Shown here in pieces: positions 7,745 to 15,285 of a stretch of 38,613 nt of DNA. Origin of the DNA: Bacteroidales bacterium (GTDB lineage: Bacteria; Bacteroidota; Bacteroidia; Bacteroidales; CAIWKO01); NCBI GenBank assembly GCA_023228145.1, contig JALOBU010000030.1, forward strand, positions 1-38,613, written 5' to 3'. Under the pieces are notes generated by a model that worked only from the letters and a program-made list of their open reading frames with translations, had not been told where the DNA came from and did no database searches. Each line of letters starts with the position of its first letter. Positions within the stretch are counted from its first letter, which is position 1. Position numbers and translations under genes: made by a program.

Positions 7745-8044
7745 ATGAAACAATTAACCTATTTAAAAAATGTCGTAACACTCGAACTCGACCTTCAGAA
7801 ATGCAACGGCTGCAAGATGTGCATCACGGTTTGCCCGCATGAGGTATTTGGGTTCAGCGAGAAAAAAGCTTTTATAAAAAATAAAGACCAGTGCATGGAG
7901 TGCGGTGCCTGTGAAAAAAATTGCCCTGAAGGAGCTATAAGCGTCAGATCAGGGGTTGGCTGTGTAGCTGGTATTATAAATGGAATAATGCGTGGTTCAG
8001 AGCCCAGCTGCGATTGCTCTGGGACAAAAAGTGATTGCTGTTAA
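7745..8044 (+). CDS. hgcB: Mercury methylation ferredoxin HgcB
   Basis: 99 residues with two [4Fe-4S] motifs: CNGCKMCITVCP (Cys20, 23, 26, 30) and CMECGACEKNCP (Cys50, 53, 56, 60). After the ferredoxin fold comes the conserved extra cysteine Cys73 (GVGCVAG) and the HgcB-specific tail, here SCDCSGTKSDCC with Cys89, Cys91 and the terminal vicinal pair Cys98-Cys99. The tail is thought to bind Hg(II) and hand it to HgcA, while the clusters reduce the corrinoid to Co(I). The extra CxC before the terminal CC gives the tail four thiols. The start lies 1 nt after the hgcA stop. With HgcA this set is required for mercury methylation in tested organisms. Confidence 0.97.
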   Translation: MKQLTYLKNVVTLELDLQKCNGCKMCITVCPHEVFGFSEKKAFIKNKDQCMECGACEKNCPEGAISVRSGVGCVAGIINGIMRGSEPSCDCSGTKSDCC

Positions 8045-8081
8045 GTAAATTTACAAATTTATTAATCAAAGAAATTATACT

Positions 8082-9176
8082 ATGCCATCTGAAAAACGAT
8101 TAAATTTTTTGGACCGCTATTTAACTCTCTGGATATTTCTGGCTATGGCGTTTGGCGTGGTGTCAGGATATTTTTTTCCTGTAATTGCCGACTTCTGGGA
8201 GTCGTTGAAATCATCACCCGGCAGCACCACAAACATCCCCATTGCCATCGGGTTGATCGTAATGATGTATCCGCCGCTTGCCAAAGTGAAATACGAAGAG
8301 CTTGGCGATGTGTTCCGTAACTGGACAGTGCTTGGCCTTTCGTTGGTTCAGAATTGGCTCATTGGCCCGGTGCTAATGTTTGCTCTTGCCATCATTTTCT
8401 TCAAACTGTTTCCGGGTGAAAATAATGCCAACCTGCCTTACATGTATGGCATCATTATGATAGGACTGGCTCGCTGCATTGCCATGGTTATTGTATGGAA
8501 CGACCTTGCCAAAGGCGACACACAATATGCCGCCGGACTTGTGGCGTTCAACTCTATTTTTCAGGTGTTGTTTTTCTCGGTATATGCCTACTTTTTTATT
8601 GCCATATTACCAGGTTGGTTTGGCATACCAACCAATGATGCTGTTGAAAAGATTACCATCGGTCAGATAGCACAAAGTGTATTTATTTACCTTGGCATTC
8701 CGTTTATTGCAGGATTTCTGACCAGATTCATACTAATAAGAATAAAAAGCAAAGAGTGGTATCATACTAAATTCATCCCCAAAATAAGCCCGCTGACACT
8801 TATTGCATTACTTTTCACCATTATTGTGATGTTCTCGCTTAAAGGCGAATACATAGTTAAAATTCCTCTTGATGTGGTGTTGATAGCAATTCCTCTGCTT
8901 ATTTATTTTGTAGTAATGTTCTTTTCTTCATTTTATATGAGCAAAGGGATAGGCGCAACATACGGGCAAAGCGTTACACTTTCTTTTACGGCTGCAAGCA
9001 ACAATTTTGAACTGGCTATTGCCGTTGCCATTGCTATATTCGGCATGAACTCGGGAGAAGCGTTTGCTGCCGTGATTGGCCCGCTGGTGGAAGTGCCTGT
9101 GATGATAGGACTTGTGAACGTAGCTTTTTGGTTCAGAAAGAAGTATTTTACCGATAAGCATCAGGTGACATTGTAA
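8082..9176 (+). CDS. acr3: Arsenite efflux transporter, ACR3 family
   Basis: 364 residues with about ten hydrophobic helices, the ACR3 (not ArsB) layout. Family landmarks: an N terminus resembling RLNFLDRYLTLWIFLAM, then GLIVMMYPPLAKVKYEEL, and the conserved cysteine segment GLARCIAMVIVWN with Cys132, the position essential for As(III) transport in studied ACR3 proteins. A helix near TAASNNFELAIAVAIA and GPLVEVPVMI near the C terminus complete the match. It exports the arsenite made by ArsC encoded at 5251. The gene is 37 nt after hgcB, so mercury methylation genes sit between the reductase and the exporter of one arsenic pathway. Confidence 0.96.
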   Translation: MPSEKRLNFLDRYLTLWIFLAMAFGVVSGYFFPVIADFWESLKSSPGSTTNIPIAIGLIVMMYPPLAKVKYEELGDVFRNWTVLGLSLVQNWLIGPVLMFALAIIFFKLFPGENNANLPYMYGIIMIGLARCIAMVIVWNDLAKGDTQYAAGLVAFNSIFQVLFFSVYAYFFIAILPGWFGIPTNDAVEKITIGQIAQSVFIYLGIPFIAGFLTRFILIRIKSKEWYHTKFIPKISPLTLIALLFTIIVMFSLKGEYIVKIPLDVVLIAIPLLIYFVVMFFSSFYMSKGIGATYGQSVTLSFTAASNNFELAIAVAIAIFGMNSGEAFAAVIGPLVEVPVMIGLVNVAFWFRKKYFTDKHQVTL

Positions 9177-9292
9177 CAATAATCGTTATTTTTGCACGTT
9201 TTTTGATAAGCCGAATCAGTCTCTCAATGAAAACACTGAGTCAAAATGATAATTTAATTTCATTAAAAAAACAACATAAAAAGCATCAGGTT

Positions 9293-10372
9293 ATGAAAAC
9301 AAAACTTACTTTTTTTATATTCATGTTGTTTGCAACCCTCACATACGGGCAGAATAAGGCAATTATCACATTTGATAAGCTCATGCATGATTACGGGCAG
9401 ATGAAAGAAGAAAACGGCAAAGTAATGGCTGTATTTAATTTTACAAATACCGGGAAAGACACATTACTTATTAGTAACGTAAAAGTTTCTTGCGGATGTA
9501 TAACAGCAGACTGGAATAAAACGCCTGTACTTCCCTCTCAAAAAGGCATTGTGAAAGTTTTTTATGACCCGTACCGCAGGCCGGGAAAATTCGAAAAATC
9601 ATTATGGGTATTTTCCAACGCTTCCACTCCTGAACTTACACTTAGTATTAAAGGGGATGTGATACCTAAAGTTAAAACCCTGCTGGACTCCTTCCCTGTC
9701 AGGAATGGAAACATTATGATGGCTGCCAATGGCTTTTACCTGAAAAACATCACCAACAAGGAAATAAAAAAAGATTCATTGCTGTTGTATAACCCATCGT
9801 ATAAGCCTATAACATTGTCCTTTAAAAACCTACCGCCCTTCATAGCATGTCATGCCAAACCAACAACAATTGCCCCAAAACAGAGAGGTAAGATTTACAT
9901 TACTTATGATGCCCCCAAAAAAAACGAGTACGGAATTGTTTCAGACACCATATTGCTTGTTACAAACGACTCCGTAAATCCTGAGAAAAAGCTTTCTGTT
10001 AATGCAACCATTAACGACGACTTTTCCAAGCTCACTCCGGAACAAAGGAAAAATGCTGCTGCGATAGTTTTTACATCCGAAATATTAGACTATGGCACGG
10101 TTAAACAGGGCGAAACTGTTAAGCAGGCATTTGAATTTACCAACAAAGGGAAGGATATGCTTCATATCAGAAAAGCCGTGCCTTACAGAGAAGACTGCAA
10201 AGTATATTTGGAAGGGAAATCATCCCTGGCATCAGGAGAAAGCGGAAAAATAAGCATCGAATTTAACACTACAGGGCAAACAGGTGAACAAAAGCGAACT
10301 ATTTTGTTGACCGTAAACGACCCCGGCAAACCATTCATTATATTAATTATTAAAGGAAAAATTGCTCCATAA
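9293..10372 (+). CDS. Multi-domain DUF1573 periplasmic protein
   Basis: 359 residues from the ATG at 9293, which gives a clean signal peptide (about 1-19, ending LTYGQ); a TTG in frame at 9203 would put a hydrophilic stretch before it. The first domain (about 20-125) is a full DUF1573 unit with VSCGCITADW. The last (about 260-359) is a second unit, YGTVKQGETVKQAFEF, with a Cys at VPYREDCKVY instead of the CGC motif. The middle (about 130-250) looks like a diverged Ig-like domain. It is related to the single-domain DUF1573 protein at 4362. It begins 116 nt after acr3, so it may have its own promoter, and is followed 17 nt later by the MauE-like gene. Confidence 0.82.
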   Translation: MKTKLTFFIFMLFATLTYGQNKAIITFDKLMHDYGQMKEENGKVMAVFNFTNTGKDTLLISNVKVSCGCITADWNKTPVLPSQKGIVKVFYDPYRRPGKFEKSLWVFSNASTPELTLSIKGDVIPKVKTLLDSFPVRNGNIMMAANGFYLKNITNKEIKKDSLLLYNPSYKPITLSFKNLPPFIACHAKPTTIAPKQRGKIYITYDAPKKNEYGIVSDTILLVTNDSVNPEKKLSVNATINDDFSKLTPEQRKNAAAIVFTSEILDYGTVKQGETVKQAFEFTNKGKDMLHIRKAVPYREDCKVYLEGKSSLASGESGKISIEFNTTGQTGEQKRTILLTVNDPGKPFIILIIKGKIAP

Positions 10373-10389
10373 CACTCAAAGTCCAAATT

Positions 10390-11484
10390 TTGAAGATTAA
10401 AAAATACATACCATGGATAATAAGGATACTGATTTCCTTAGTGTTTGTGGTTTCAGGTATTGCCAAACTTTTTCCCGTATGGGCTTTTGAAAAACAGCTT
10501 GTTGATTTGGGAATCACGTCGTGGTGTTATGCGCCCTACCTGGCAAGGTTCATGTTATCCTTCGAGATCTCTGTTGCCATTCTGATATTGCAGCCTCATT
10601 ACCTAAGGATGATTGTTATTCCTGCAACTATATTGCTGCTTGTAGCTTTTAGTATTCATTTATCCATTGAGATATACCATCATGGTGCTATGAGTGGCAA
10701 CTGCGGCTGTTTCGGACAGTTGATACCTATGACGCCGCTGGAGGCACTTATTAAAAATATTATCAGCATTGCCTTGCTGATATATTTACACAGAATAATA
10801 CATGACAGAAAAAAAGGCCATAACAGATTTGTTTACCTGCTTCTGGGTGTAGTATTTTCAGCACTTTTATTATTTGTGTTGTTTCCTTTCTGCCCCTGCG
10901 AAAAATTTCAAGAAGAAAAACAACAAGTTTATAATATTGATACAATTAATGGCAAATCTATATCAAACGATACAAATTTTTTAAACATTACAGAGCAAAA
11001 AACACAAGATACAACTATCCTAAAAGAAAAATCCGCAATAGAACCAGACAACATTGCTCAACAAAGTATGCCGGTCGAACCTAAATCAAGGTTTGGGAAA
11101 TACAAGGTTTTTGGTAAAGAAAAAGTCAACCTTGATGAAGGAAAGAAAGTACTTTGTTTTTTCTCCCCTGGCTGCGAAGACTGTGTATATACAGCAAAAG
11201 AGCTTTCTGCATTATCAAAAAAAACAGAACTCCCGCCTATATATATTTTCTTTATGAACGAAGAAGCAGAACTGATTCCTGGCTTCTTAAAAGAAGCTAA
11301 TTTTTATTATCCATACACTATTCTGGAGGTTCCTGTTTTCTGGCAACTATTGGGGTTAAATGCTGACACGCCGGGTGTTATACTACTATGGAATGGAAAT
11401 ATTATGAGATATTATGAGGGTCTCGACAAGAACAAATTCGATGTCGGGGATTTTGAAAACGCTTGTAAATCCATAAATGGTTAG
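10390..11484 (+). CDS. MauE/DoxX-like membrane protein fused to a thioredoxin-like domain
   Basis: 364 residues from a TTG start (10390); no in-frame ATG lies near, and the membrane segment follows at once. The N-terminal 140 residues form a four-helix MauE/DoxX-type domain: FVVSGIAKLFPVWAFEKQL at 19-37 and the family motif GNCGCFGQL with Cys105 and Cys107. A fifth hydrophobic segment at 147-166 leads into FCPC (Cys168, Cys170) and a low-complexity linker (about 172-235). The final 110 residues are thioredoxin-like with a true CxxC, CFFSPGCEDC (Cys262, Cys265). MauE acts with disulfide machinery in methylamine dehydrogenase maturation. Here the fusion probably cycles periplasmic thiols for the operon's Cys-rich proteins, by inference. 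Confidence 0.85.
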   Translation: MKIKKYIPWIIRILISLVFVVSGIAKLFPVWAFEKQLVDLGITSWCYAPYLARFMLSFEISVAILILQPHYLRMIVIPATILLLVAFSIHLSIEIYHHGAMSGNCGCFGQLIPMTPLEALIKNIISIALLIYLHRIIHDRKKGHNRFVYLLLGVVFSALLLFVLFPFCPCEKFQEEKQQVYNIDTINGKSISNDTNFLNITEQKTQDTTILKEKSAIEPDNIAQQSMPVEPKSRFGKYKVFGKEKVNLDEGKKVLCFFSPGCEDCVYTAKELSALSKKTELPPIYIFFMNEEAELIPGFLKEANFYYPYTILEVPVFWQLLGLNADTPGVILLWNGNIMRYYEGLDKNKFDVGDFENACKSING

Positions 11485-11502
11485 TGTGTAAAGTAACACT
11501 AA
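11481..11502 (+). terminator. Hairpin at the end of the metal operon
   Basis: TTAGTGT (11481-11487) and ACACTAA (11496-11502) form a perfect 7-bp stem with an 8-nt loop directly at the TAG stop of the last operon gene. There is no T-run, so intrinsic termination is uncertain; it may instead be an mRNA 3'-end structure. Confidence 0.35.
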
Positions 11503-11529
11503 TTATAACCTGTTGTGCTATTAAAAATT
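11502..11529 (+). repeat. Relic IS end matching the IS982-family left end at 37805
   Basis: This stretch, starting ATTATAACCTGTTGTGCTAT, matches 37805-37830 (ATTATAACCCGTTGTTCTAT) with two substitutions, plus ATTAAAA after it. The second copy is the left boundary of the IS982-family element at the window's end. No transposase sequence follows the first copy, so it is a solitary end or footprint. Confidence 0.55.
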
Positions 11530-11555
11530 AGTAAGTATAATACTATTTTTGTGAG

Positions 11556-11740
11556 AAAAAAAAGTATCTGCGCACATCTGCGGTCCGCCATGGCGGACTG
11601 CGGGAGCGTTTTCCCGCTGATTACGCAAATTTTCGCAGATATTTAATCCAGATGAGATTGTCCCGTTAGGGACAAAATATCGGTAAAAACAAAAGAAACA
11701 TCATTTCTTCATTAGTTCCGTAGGAACGAGATATAATCGG
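11556..11740. repeat. Cluster of intergenic palindromic repeats
   Basis: The 366-nt gap 11485-11850 contains no gene. It holds an ATCTGCG ... CGCAGAT pair (about 11564 and 11634) around the palindrome CCGCCATGGCGG (11586-11597) and a GGGAGCG...CCCGCT stretch. Further on are two similar small hairpins, GTCCCGTTAGGGAC (about 11659) and GTTCCGTAGGAAC (about 11715), each followed by a related ATATCGG/ATATAATCGG. Such short palindromic units are common as interspersed intergenic repeats in Bacteroidetes. The rest of the gap, 11741-11850, is AT-rich leader of the next gene. Confidence 0.6.
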
Positions 11741-11850
11741 CCTTTGAGTATTTGCATAAAAATTTACCCGGTCAGTAGTGATAAATATGTATATTTGGAG
11801 TGAATAATTTTATGCAAAGTCATAACAACATCTGCTGATTAAAACACGCT

Positions 11851-14256
11851 ATGAGCCTTTACGAAAAACTACAGAAAGCCACCAGCGAGGAAGACGTGAA
11901 AGACGCTTATATCAAAGCGCTTGGTCTGAAAGAATATCAGAAAAACCTGATCGACATACAAACCAAGGAAATATGGTTCGAAGCCAAAGATTCGGCCAAA
12001 CATTCTACGTATGCCATGTTCACGCAGCTTATGCATTATGTGCAACAGGCTTTGGACAAAGGTGAATACATCCCTCCTTTTTTGTGCGTAATAGATACGC
12101 AAAAGGCGGCCATTATGAAAAGCGCCGATGTGCTGCCTTTCCTCGAAAAGAAAACTATTAAATGGGGAAAATCGGCCAGCAGTTATACGCAGGAAGCGCT
12201 GGATGCTATTTCGGCCTATATCGGCACCTACTTTGTTTCGTTTAAAATTGAAACCCACGAAGAAGAGTTTATCAGCACCATAAAAAATGCTATTAAAAAC
12301 GGTGATATTATCCGCACTCAAATTACACCCGACAACCTCAAGCAGGTTTTCGACAAATGGGTGATGATGATAGGCCGCGAAATAACAGGGGTGGCCGAAG
12401 AAGATTATGCCCTGCTGTTTTTTGCCGACATTATGAGCGACGGCACGGTGGCCACGCACGATAACCTGCCCGCCGAACTGCTGCACAAAAACAATGCGCC
12501 CGTGTTTAGCCTGGGCGGGAAAATTTACGAACTGGGAAACAAAGAAGGCTACCGCCGTTTTTGGGCTATATACCACCGCCCGCCCAAAGCCGAATACCGC
12601 AATTACTTGCTCGAACGGCGCGACAGCCTGATACCTTTGGATGAACGCAGTTTTAAAGGCGCTTACTATACGCCGCTCCATGTGGTGGACAAGGCCTACG
12701 ACAAGCTGGCCGAAACCCTGGGCAACAACTGGCAGAAAGAATATATTGTTTGGGACATGTGCTGCGGCGTGGGCAACCTCGAAGTGAAGCACAGCAACCC
12801 GCGCAACATTTATATGAGCACGCTCGACCAGGCCGATGTGGATGTGATGCTCGCCACCAAAACCTGCGTAGCCGCCACCCGTTTCCAGTACGATTATCTG
12901 AACGATGATATTACCGATGATGGCAACATAGATTACACACTTACCAACAAAATGCCTGAAAGCCTGCGTAAAGCCATAAGTGATGGCAAAAAAATATTAG
13001 TTTTGATTAATCCGCCGTATGCGGAGGCAACAAGCTCAGAAAATATAAATACGAGCGGAGCAGCTGATGCCAGTAAAGTTGGTGTTGCAAAAACTAAATT
13101 TGCTGCAACTGGTATGAAGGAATATGGAAAAGCAAGTAATGAATTATTTACGCAGTTTGTTGCAAGAGTTGCAAAAGAAATTCCAACTGCAACTTTAGCA
13201 ATGTTTAGTAAACTCAAATATGTCAATTCACCTACAATGAATGATTTTCGTACTGTGTGGAATGCAAATTATCTTGGTGGTTTCGTAGTACACAGTAAAT
13301 CATTTGATGGATTAAAAGGAGATTTTCCAATTGGTTTCTTAGTATGGGGAACAAATCAAAACTTAATAAGTAAAAATGTTTTAAATGAAATTACGACAGA
13401 AGTGTTCGATAAAAATGTTCATCCTATCGGTGAGAAGTGTTTTTATATCGTTCCTGATGCACAACTGTTAACAAATTGGATTGAACGACCAAAGACGAAT
13501 AAAACTGAAGTAATCCCATTAAAAAACACAATTACTCCAGCTACTGCAACAAAAGACTTACGAGGGACAAAATGGTCAGATAATGCAATAGCATTTCTTT
13601 GGTGTAATAGTAATGATGTTCAACAAGCGCCAAGAACAGCGTTATTTTCTTCTGGCTTTAATGGTGGACATGGAATATTTATTAATCCCGATAATATTTG
13701 GCAGGCAGTAATTGTTTTTTCTGTACGCCGTTTGGTAAAACCCACCTGGCTCAACGACCGCGACCAGTTTCTGCAACCCACGGAGCCACTTACCGATGAG
13801 TTTAAAAACGATTGTCTGGTATGGATGCTGTTCAATGGCAGCAACCTCACCGCCAGCGCCAACGGCCTGCAATGGAACGGCAAAACATGGAGCATTGTAA
13901 ACCATTTTATACCCTACACCGAAGAAGAAGTGAACGCCCCTGGCCGTTTCGAGTCGGATTTTATGGTGCAGTACATGGCAGGAAAAACGTTTTCGGAAGA
14001 AGCAAAAGCGGTGCTGGAAAAAGGCAAGCTTTTATGGCAGGCCTATTTTGCCCATACCGATGTGCACAGCGTACGTGAAGAACTAAAACTGAACCGTCCC
14101 GATGTAGGCTGGTACCAGGTGCGCAAAGCGCTACAGGCACGCAACGCCAGCGGCGATTTTGCACCGGTGAGCTTTAAGCCCTTTGAGGAAGCATACAAAA
14201 CGCTCACCGAAAAACTGCAGCCCATGGTTTATGAATTGGGGTTTTTGAAGAATTGA
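11851..14256 (+). CDS. Type IIG-like restriction-modification protein (fused nuclease and N6-adenine methyltransferase)
   Basis: 801 residues. The N-terminal region has a PD-(D/E)xK-like signature, D35 then E44-A-K46 in LIDIQTKEIWFEAKDS. An alpha-helical connector follows (about 130-260). The methyltransferase core has a motif X-like FKGAYYTPLHVVDKAY (268-283), motif I VWDMCCGVGNLE (300-311) and motif IV NPPY (387-390), typical of N6-adenine enzymes. The C-terminal part (about 560-801) is the likely target recognition domain. No separate restriction, methylation or specificity gene is adjacent, as expected for a single-chain enzyme. From about 12990 to 13720 the gene is visibly more AT-rich with different codon choice than its flanks, suggesting internal replacement. 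The reading frame is intact. Recognition sequence cannot be predicted. Confidence 0.85.
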   Translation: MSLYEKLQKATSEEDVKDAYIKALGLKEYQKNLIDIQTKEIWFEAKDSAKHSTYAMFTQLMHYVQQALDKGEYIPPFLCVIDTQKAAIMKSADVLPFLEKKTIKWGKSASSYTQEALDAISAYIGTYFVSFKIETHEEEFISTIKNAIKNGDIIRTQITPDNLKQVFDKWVMMIGREITGVAEEDYALLFFADIMSDGTVATHDNLPAELLHKNNAPVFSLGGKIYELGNKEGYRRFWAIYHRPPKAEYRNYLLERRDSLIPLDERSFKGAYYTPLHVVDKAYDKLAETLGNNWQKEYIVWDMCCGVGNLEVKHSNPRNIYMSTLDQADVDVMLATKTCVAATRFQYDYLNDDITDDGNIDYTLTNKMPESLRKAISDGKKILVLINPPYAEATSSENINTSGAADASKVGVAKTKFAATGMKEYGKASNELFTQFVARVAKEIPTATLAMFSKLKYVNSPTMNDFRTVWNANYLGGFVVHSKSFDGLKGDFPIGFLVWGTNQNLISKNVLNEITTEVFDKNVHPIGEKCFYIVPDAQLLTNWIERPKTNKTEVIPLKNTITPATATKDLRGTKWSDNAIAFLWCNSNDVQQAPRTALFSSGFNGGHGIFINPDNIWQAVIVFSVRRLVKPTWLNDRDQFLQPTEPLTDEFKNDCLVWMLFNGSNLTASANGLQWNGKTWSIVNHFIPYTEEEVNAPGRFESDFMVQYMAGKTFSEEAKAVLEKGKLLWQAYFAHTDVHSVREELKLNRPDVGWYQVRKALQARNASGDFAPVSFKPFEEAYKTLTEKLQPMVYELGFLKN

Positions 14257-14304
14257 CAAACTTTGCTGAATCTGAATAATATGGATTACTATTTTCACAC
14301 AGTA

Positions 14305-14366
14305 AAAATTCTCTTCTTTCTTTTTTTGCCTCTTTCCTAAAGGATGAAAAGAAAGAAGAGAATTTT
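14305..14366. repeat. Hairpin element 1 upstream of DUF559 gene
   Basis: A perfect 20-bp inverted repeat (arms 14305-14324 and 14347-14366, left arm AAAATTCTCTTCTTTCTTTT) encloses a 22-nt loop, 14325-14346, that begins TTTGCCTC and ends TCCTAAAGGATG. The loop is almost the reverse complement of the loop of hairpin 2 at 14799-14867, although the arms of the two hairpins differ in sequence. Confidence 0.85.
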
Positions 14367-14385
14367 ATACATAAATTAAATTAAA

Positions 14386-14817
14386 ATGGCGTCTGATTTT
14401 AAAAGTTTAAGAAAAGTGCACAACATGCATTTTGGTGCAGAAGCGTTTGGCTATAAAATGGCGGAAAAACTGCGTAATTATCAAACTCAGGCAGAAGCAG
14501 CTCTTTGGGAGGAATTGAAAAATAAAAAAATGGATGGAATAAAATTCAGGAGACAACATCCTATCAACTGTTTTGTGGTAGATTTTTATTGTCACTCTGC
14601 AAAATTGATTGTTGAGTTAGACGGAGGCATTCATAAAAATGCAGAAGTAAAAGAACATGACGCTGATCGTCAACTCCAACTGGAAGAATTTGGATTAAAA
14701 GTCATACGCTTTAGCAATGAGGAAGTACTTTTTGATATGAAAAAAACATTGGGTAAGATTCGAACAGCCATAAATCTCCAAATGAAGATGATAATATCAA
14801 ATAATCAGGACCTTTGA
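14386..14817 (+). CDS. DUF559 (Vsr-like) endonuclease-domain protein
   Basis: 143 residues. The DUF559 domain spans about 28-128: LRNYQTQAEAALWEELKNKK, then FRRQHPI (54-60), the strand VVDFYC with Asp66, AKLIVELDGGIH with Glu77, Asp79 and His83, and VIRFSNEEVL. This is the very-short-patch-repair-like PD-(D/E)xK nuclease fold, with all expected acidic and His residues present. The first about 25 residues (MASDFKSLRKVHNMHFGAEA) are not part of the domain, and the start could be Met14 or Met25 instead. The stop codon lies inside the left arm of hairpin 2. Inverted hairpins flank the gene, and a type IIG-like gene precedes it. It may act on, or be moved with, these repeats; no function is proven for such stand-alone DUF559 genes. 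Confidence 0.88.
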   Translation: MASDFKSLRKVHNMHFGAEAFGYKMAEKLRNYQTQAEAALWEELKNKKMDGIKFRRQHPINCFVVDFYCHSAKLIVELDGGIHKNAEVKEHDADRQLQLEEFGLKVIRFSNEEVLFDMKKTLGKIRTAINLQMKMIISNNQDL

Positions 14818-14867
14818 TTTCCATCCTTTAGGACAGGAGGCAAAGAAATCAAAGGAACTGATTATTT
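14799..14867. repeat. Hairpin element 2 overlapping the DUF559 stop codon
   Basis: Arms 14799-14820 (AAATAATCAGGACCTTTGAT...) and 14846-14867 pair over 22 bp with two mismatches. The loop 14821-14845 contains CATCCTTTAGGACAGGAGGC. Its reverse complement reads TTTGCCTCC...TCCTAAAGGATG, nearly the loop of hairpin 1. The two elements are therefore inverted copies with conserved cores and unrelated arms. Confidence 0.85.
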
Positions 14868-14934
14868 ATTAAGATAGTATTAAAAACATGCAAAGAAACT
14901 TAAGAGTATTTAAATATTAATAACAACCCATATC

Positions 14935-15285
14935 ATGGAAGAAATAGACGAACAATTATGGACAGTAAAGGGAGAAACCCTTAGCGACAAATCAGCGAGA
15001 AAAGAATATAAACTTACTCAAGATGAAATTGTCGTGGGAATTAATAAAGGGAAATTGCATTTTCGTGTGAATTACATTTATGAAAACCCTTGGTATAGAT
15101 TATTAAGAAGTGAAGTTGAAAGATATGTCATAGAAATACATGGAATCAATCATTTACAGGAAAATAATAATCGAACAGAACTTAAGAAAATTGACAAAGA
15201 GCTAAAAGAACTAAAGTCTAAAATCTTATCTCTTGAAATGCGAAAAAAAGAGTTGCAATCAAAATTAAATGAAAAAATAAAATAA
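14935..15285 (+). CDS. Small hypothetical protein with C-terminal coiled coil
   Basis: 116 residues, family not recognised by name. The first about 70 residues contain KEYKLTQDEIVVGINKGKLH and FRVNYIYENPWYRLLRSEVE, which resemble a compact helix-turn-helix or excisionase-like domain (inference). From about residue 84 to the end the sequence is a charged Lys/Glu/Leu helix (LKKIDKELKELKSKILSLEM), a likely coiled coil for dimerisation. There is no signal peptide or membrane segment. Its stop overlaps the start of yjbQ by one base (TAATG), so the two are translationally coupled. An unusual partner for YjbQ; it might be a regulator, but nothing here shows that. Confidence 0.75.
   Translation: MEEIDEQLWTVKGETLSDKSARKEYKLTQDEIVVGINKGKLHFRVNYIYENPWYRLLRSEVERYVIEIHGINHLQENNNRTELKKIDKELKELKSKILSLEMRKKELQSKLNEKIK

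Larger units (their letters stand above)
14305..14867 (+). mobile_element. Putative DUF559 gene cassette bounded by inverted hairpins
   Basis: The 563-bp block consists of hairpin 1, the DUF559 nuclease gene and hairpin 2, with the conserved loop cores in opposite orientation. This symmetry resembles a small transposable or homing unit, or a RAYT/REP-like pairing of nuclease and palindromes. No target-site duplication was recognised. The cassette interpretation is inference from the layout. Confidence 0.45.

Noticed and set aside
268..11484. A mer-type mercury resistance operon
   Set aside because: No MerA, MerB, MerT or MerR is encoded; the resistance genes are arsenic-specific (arsC, acr3), and mercury is represented only by hgcAB.
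11869..12792. Long open frame of 307 codons on the - strand
   Set aside because: It is antisense to the type IIG-like gene in a GC-rich segment, has no recognisable domain, and the + strand frame carries clear methyltransferase motifs.
14305..14366. Hairpin 1 as only a transcription terminator for the type IIG-like gene
   Set aside because: It may terminate transcripts, but the stem has no following T-run of normal length and its loop recurs in inverted form after the DUF559 gene, which a simple terminator does not explain.
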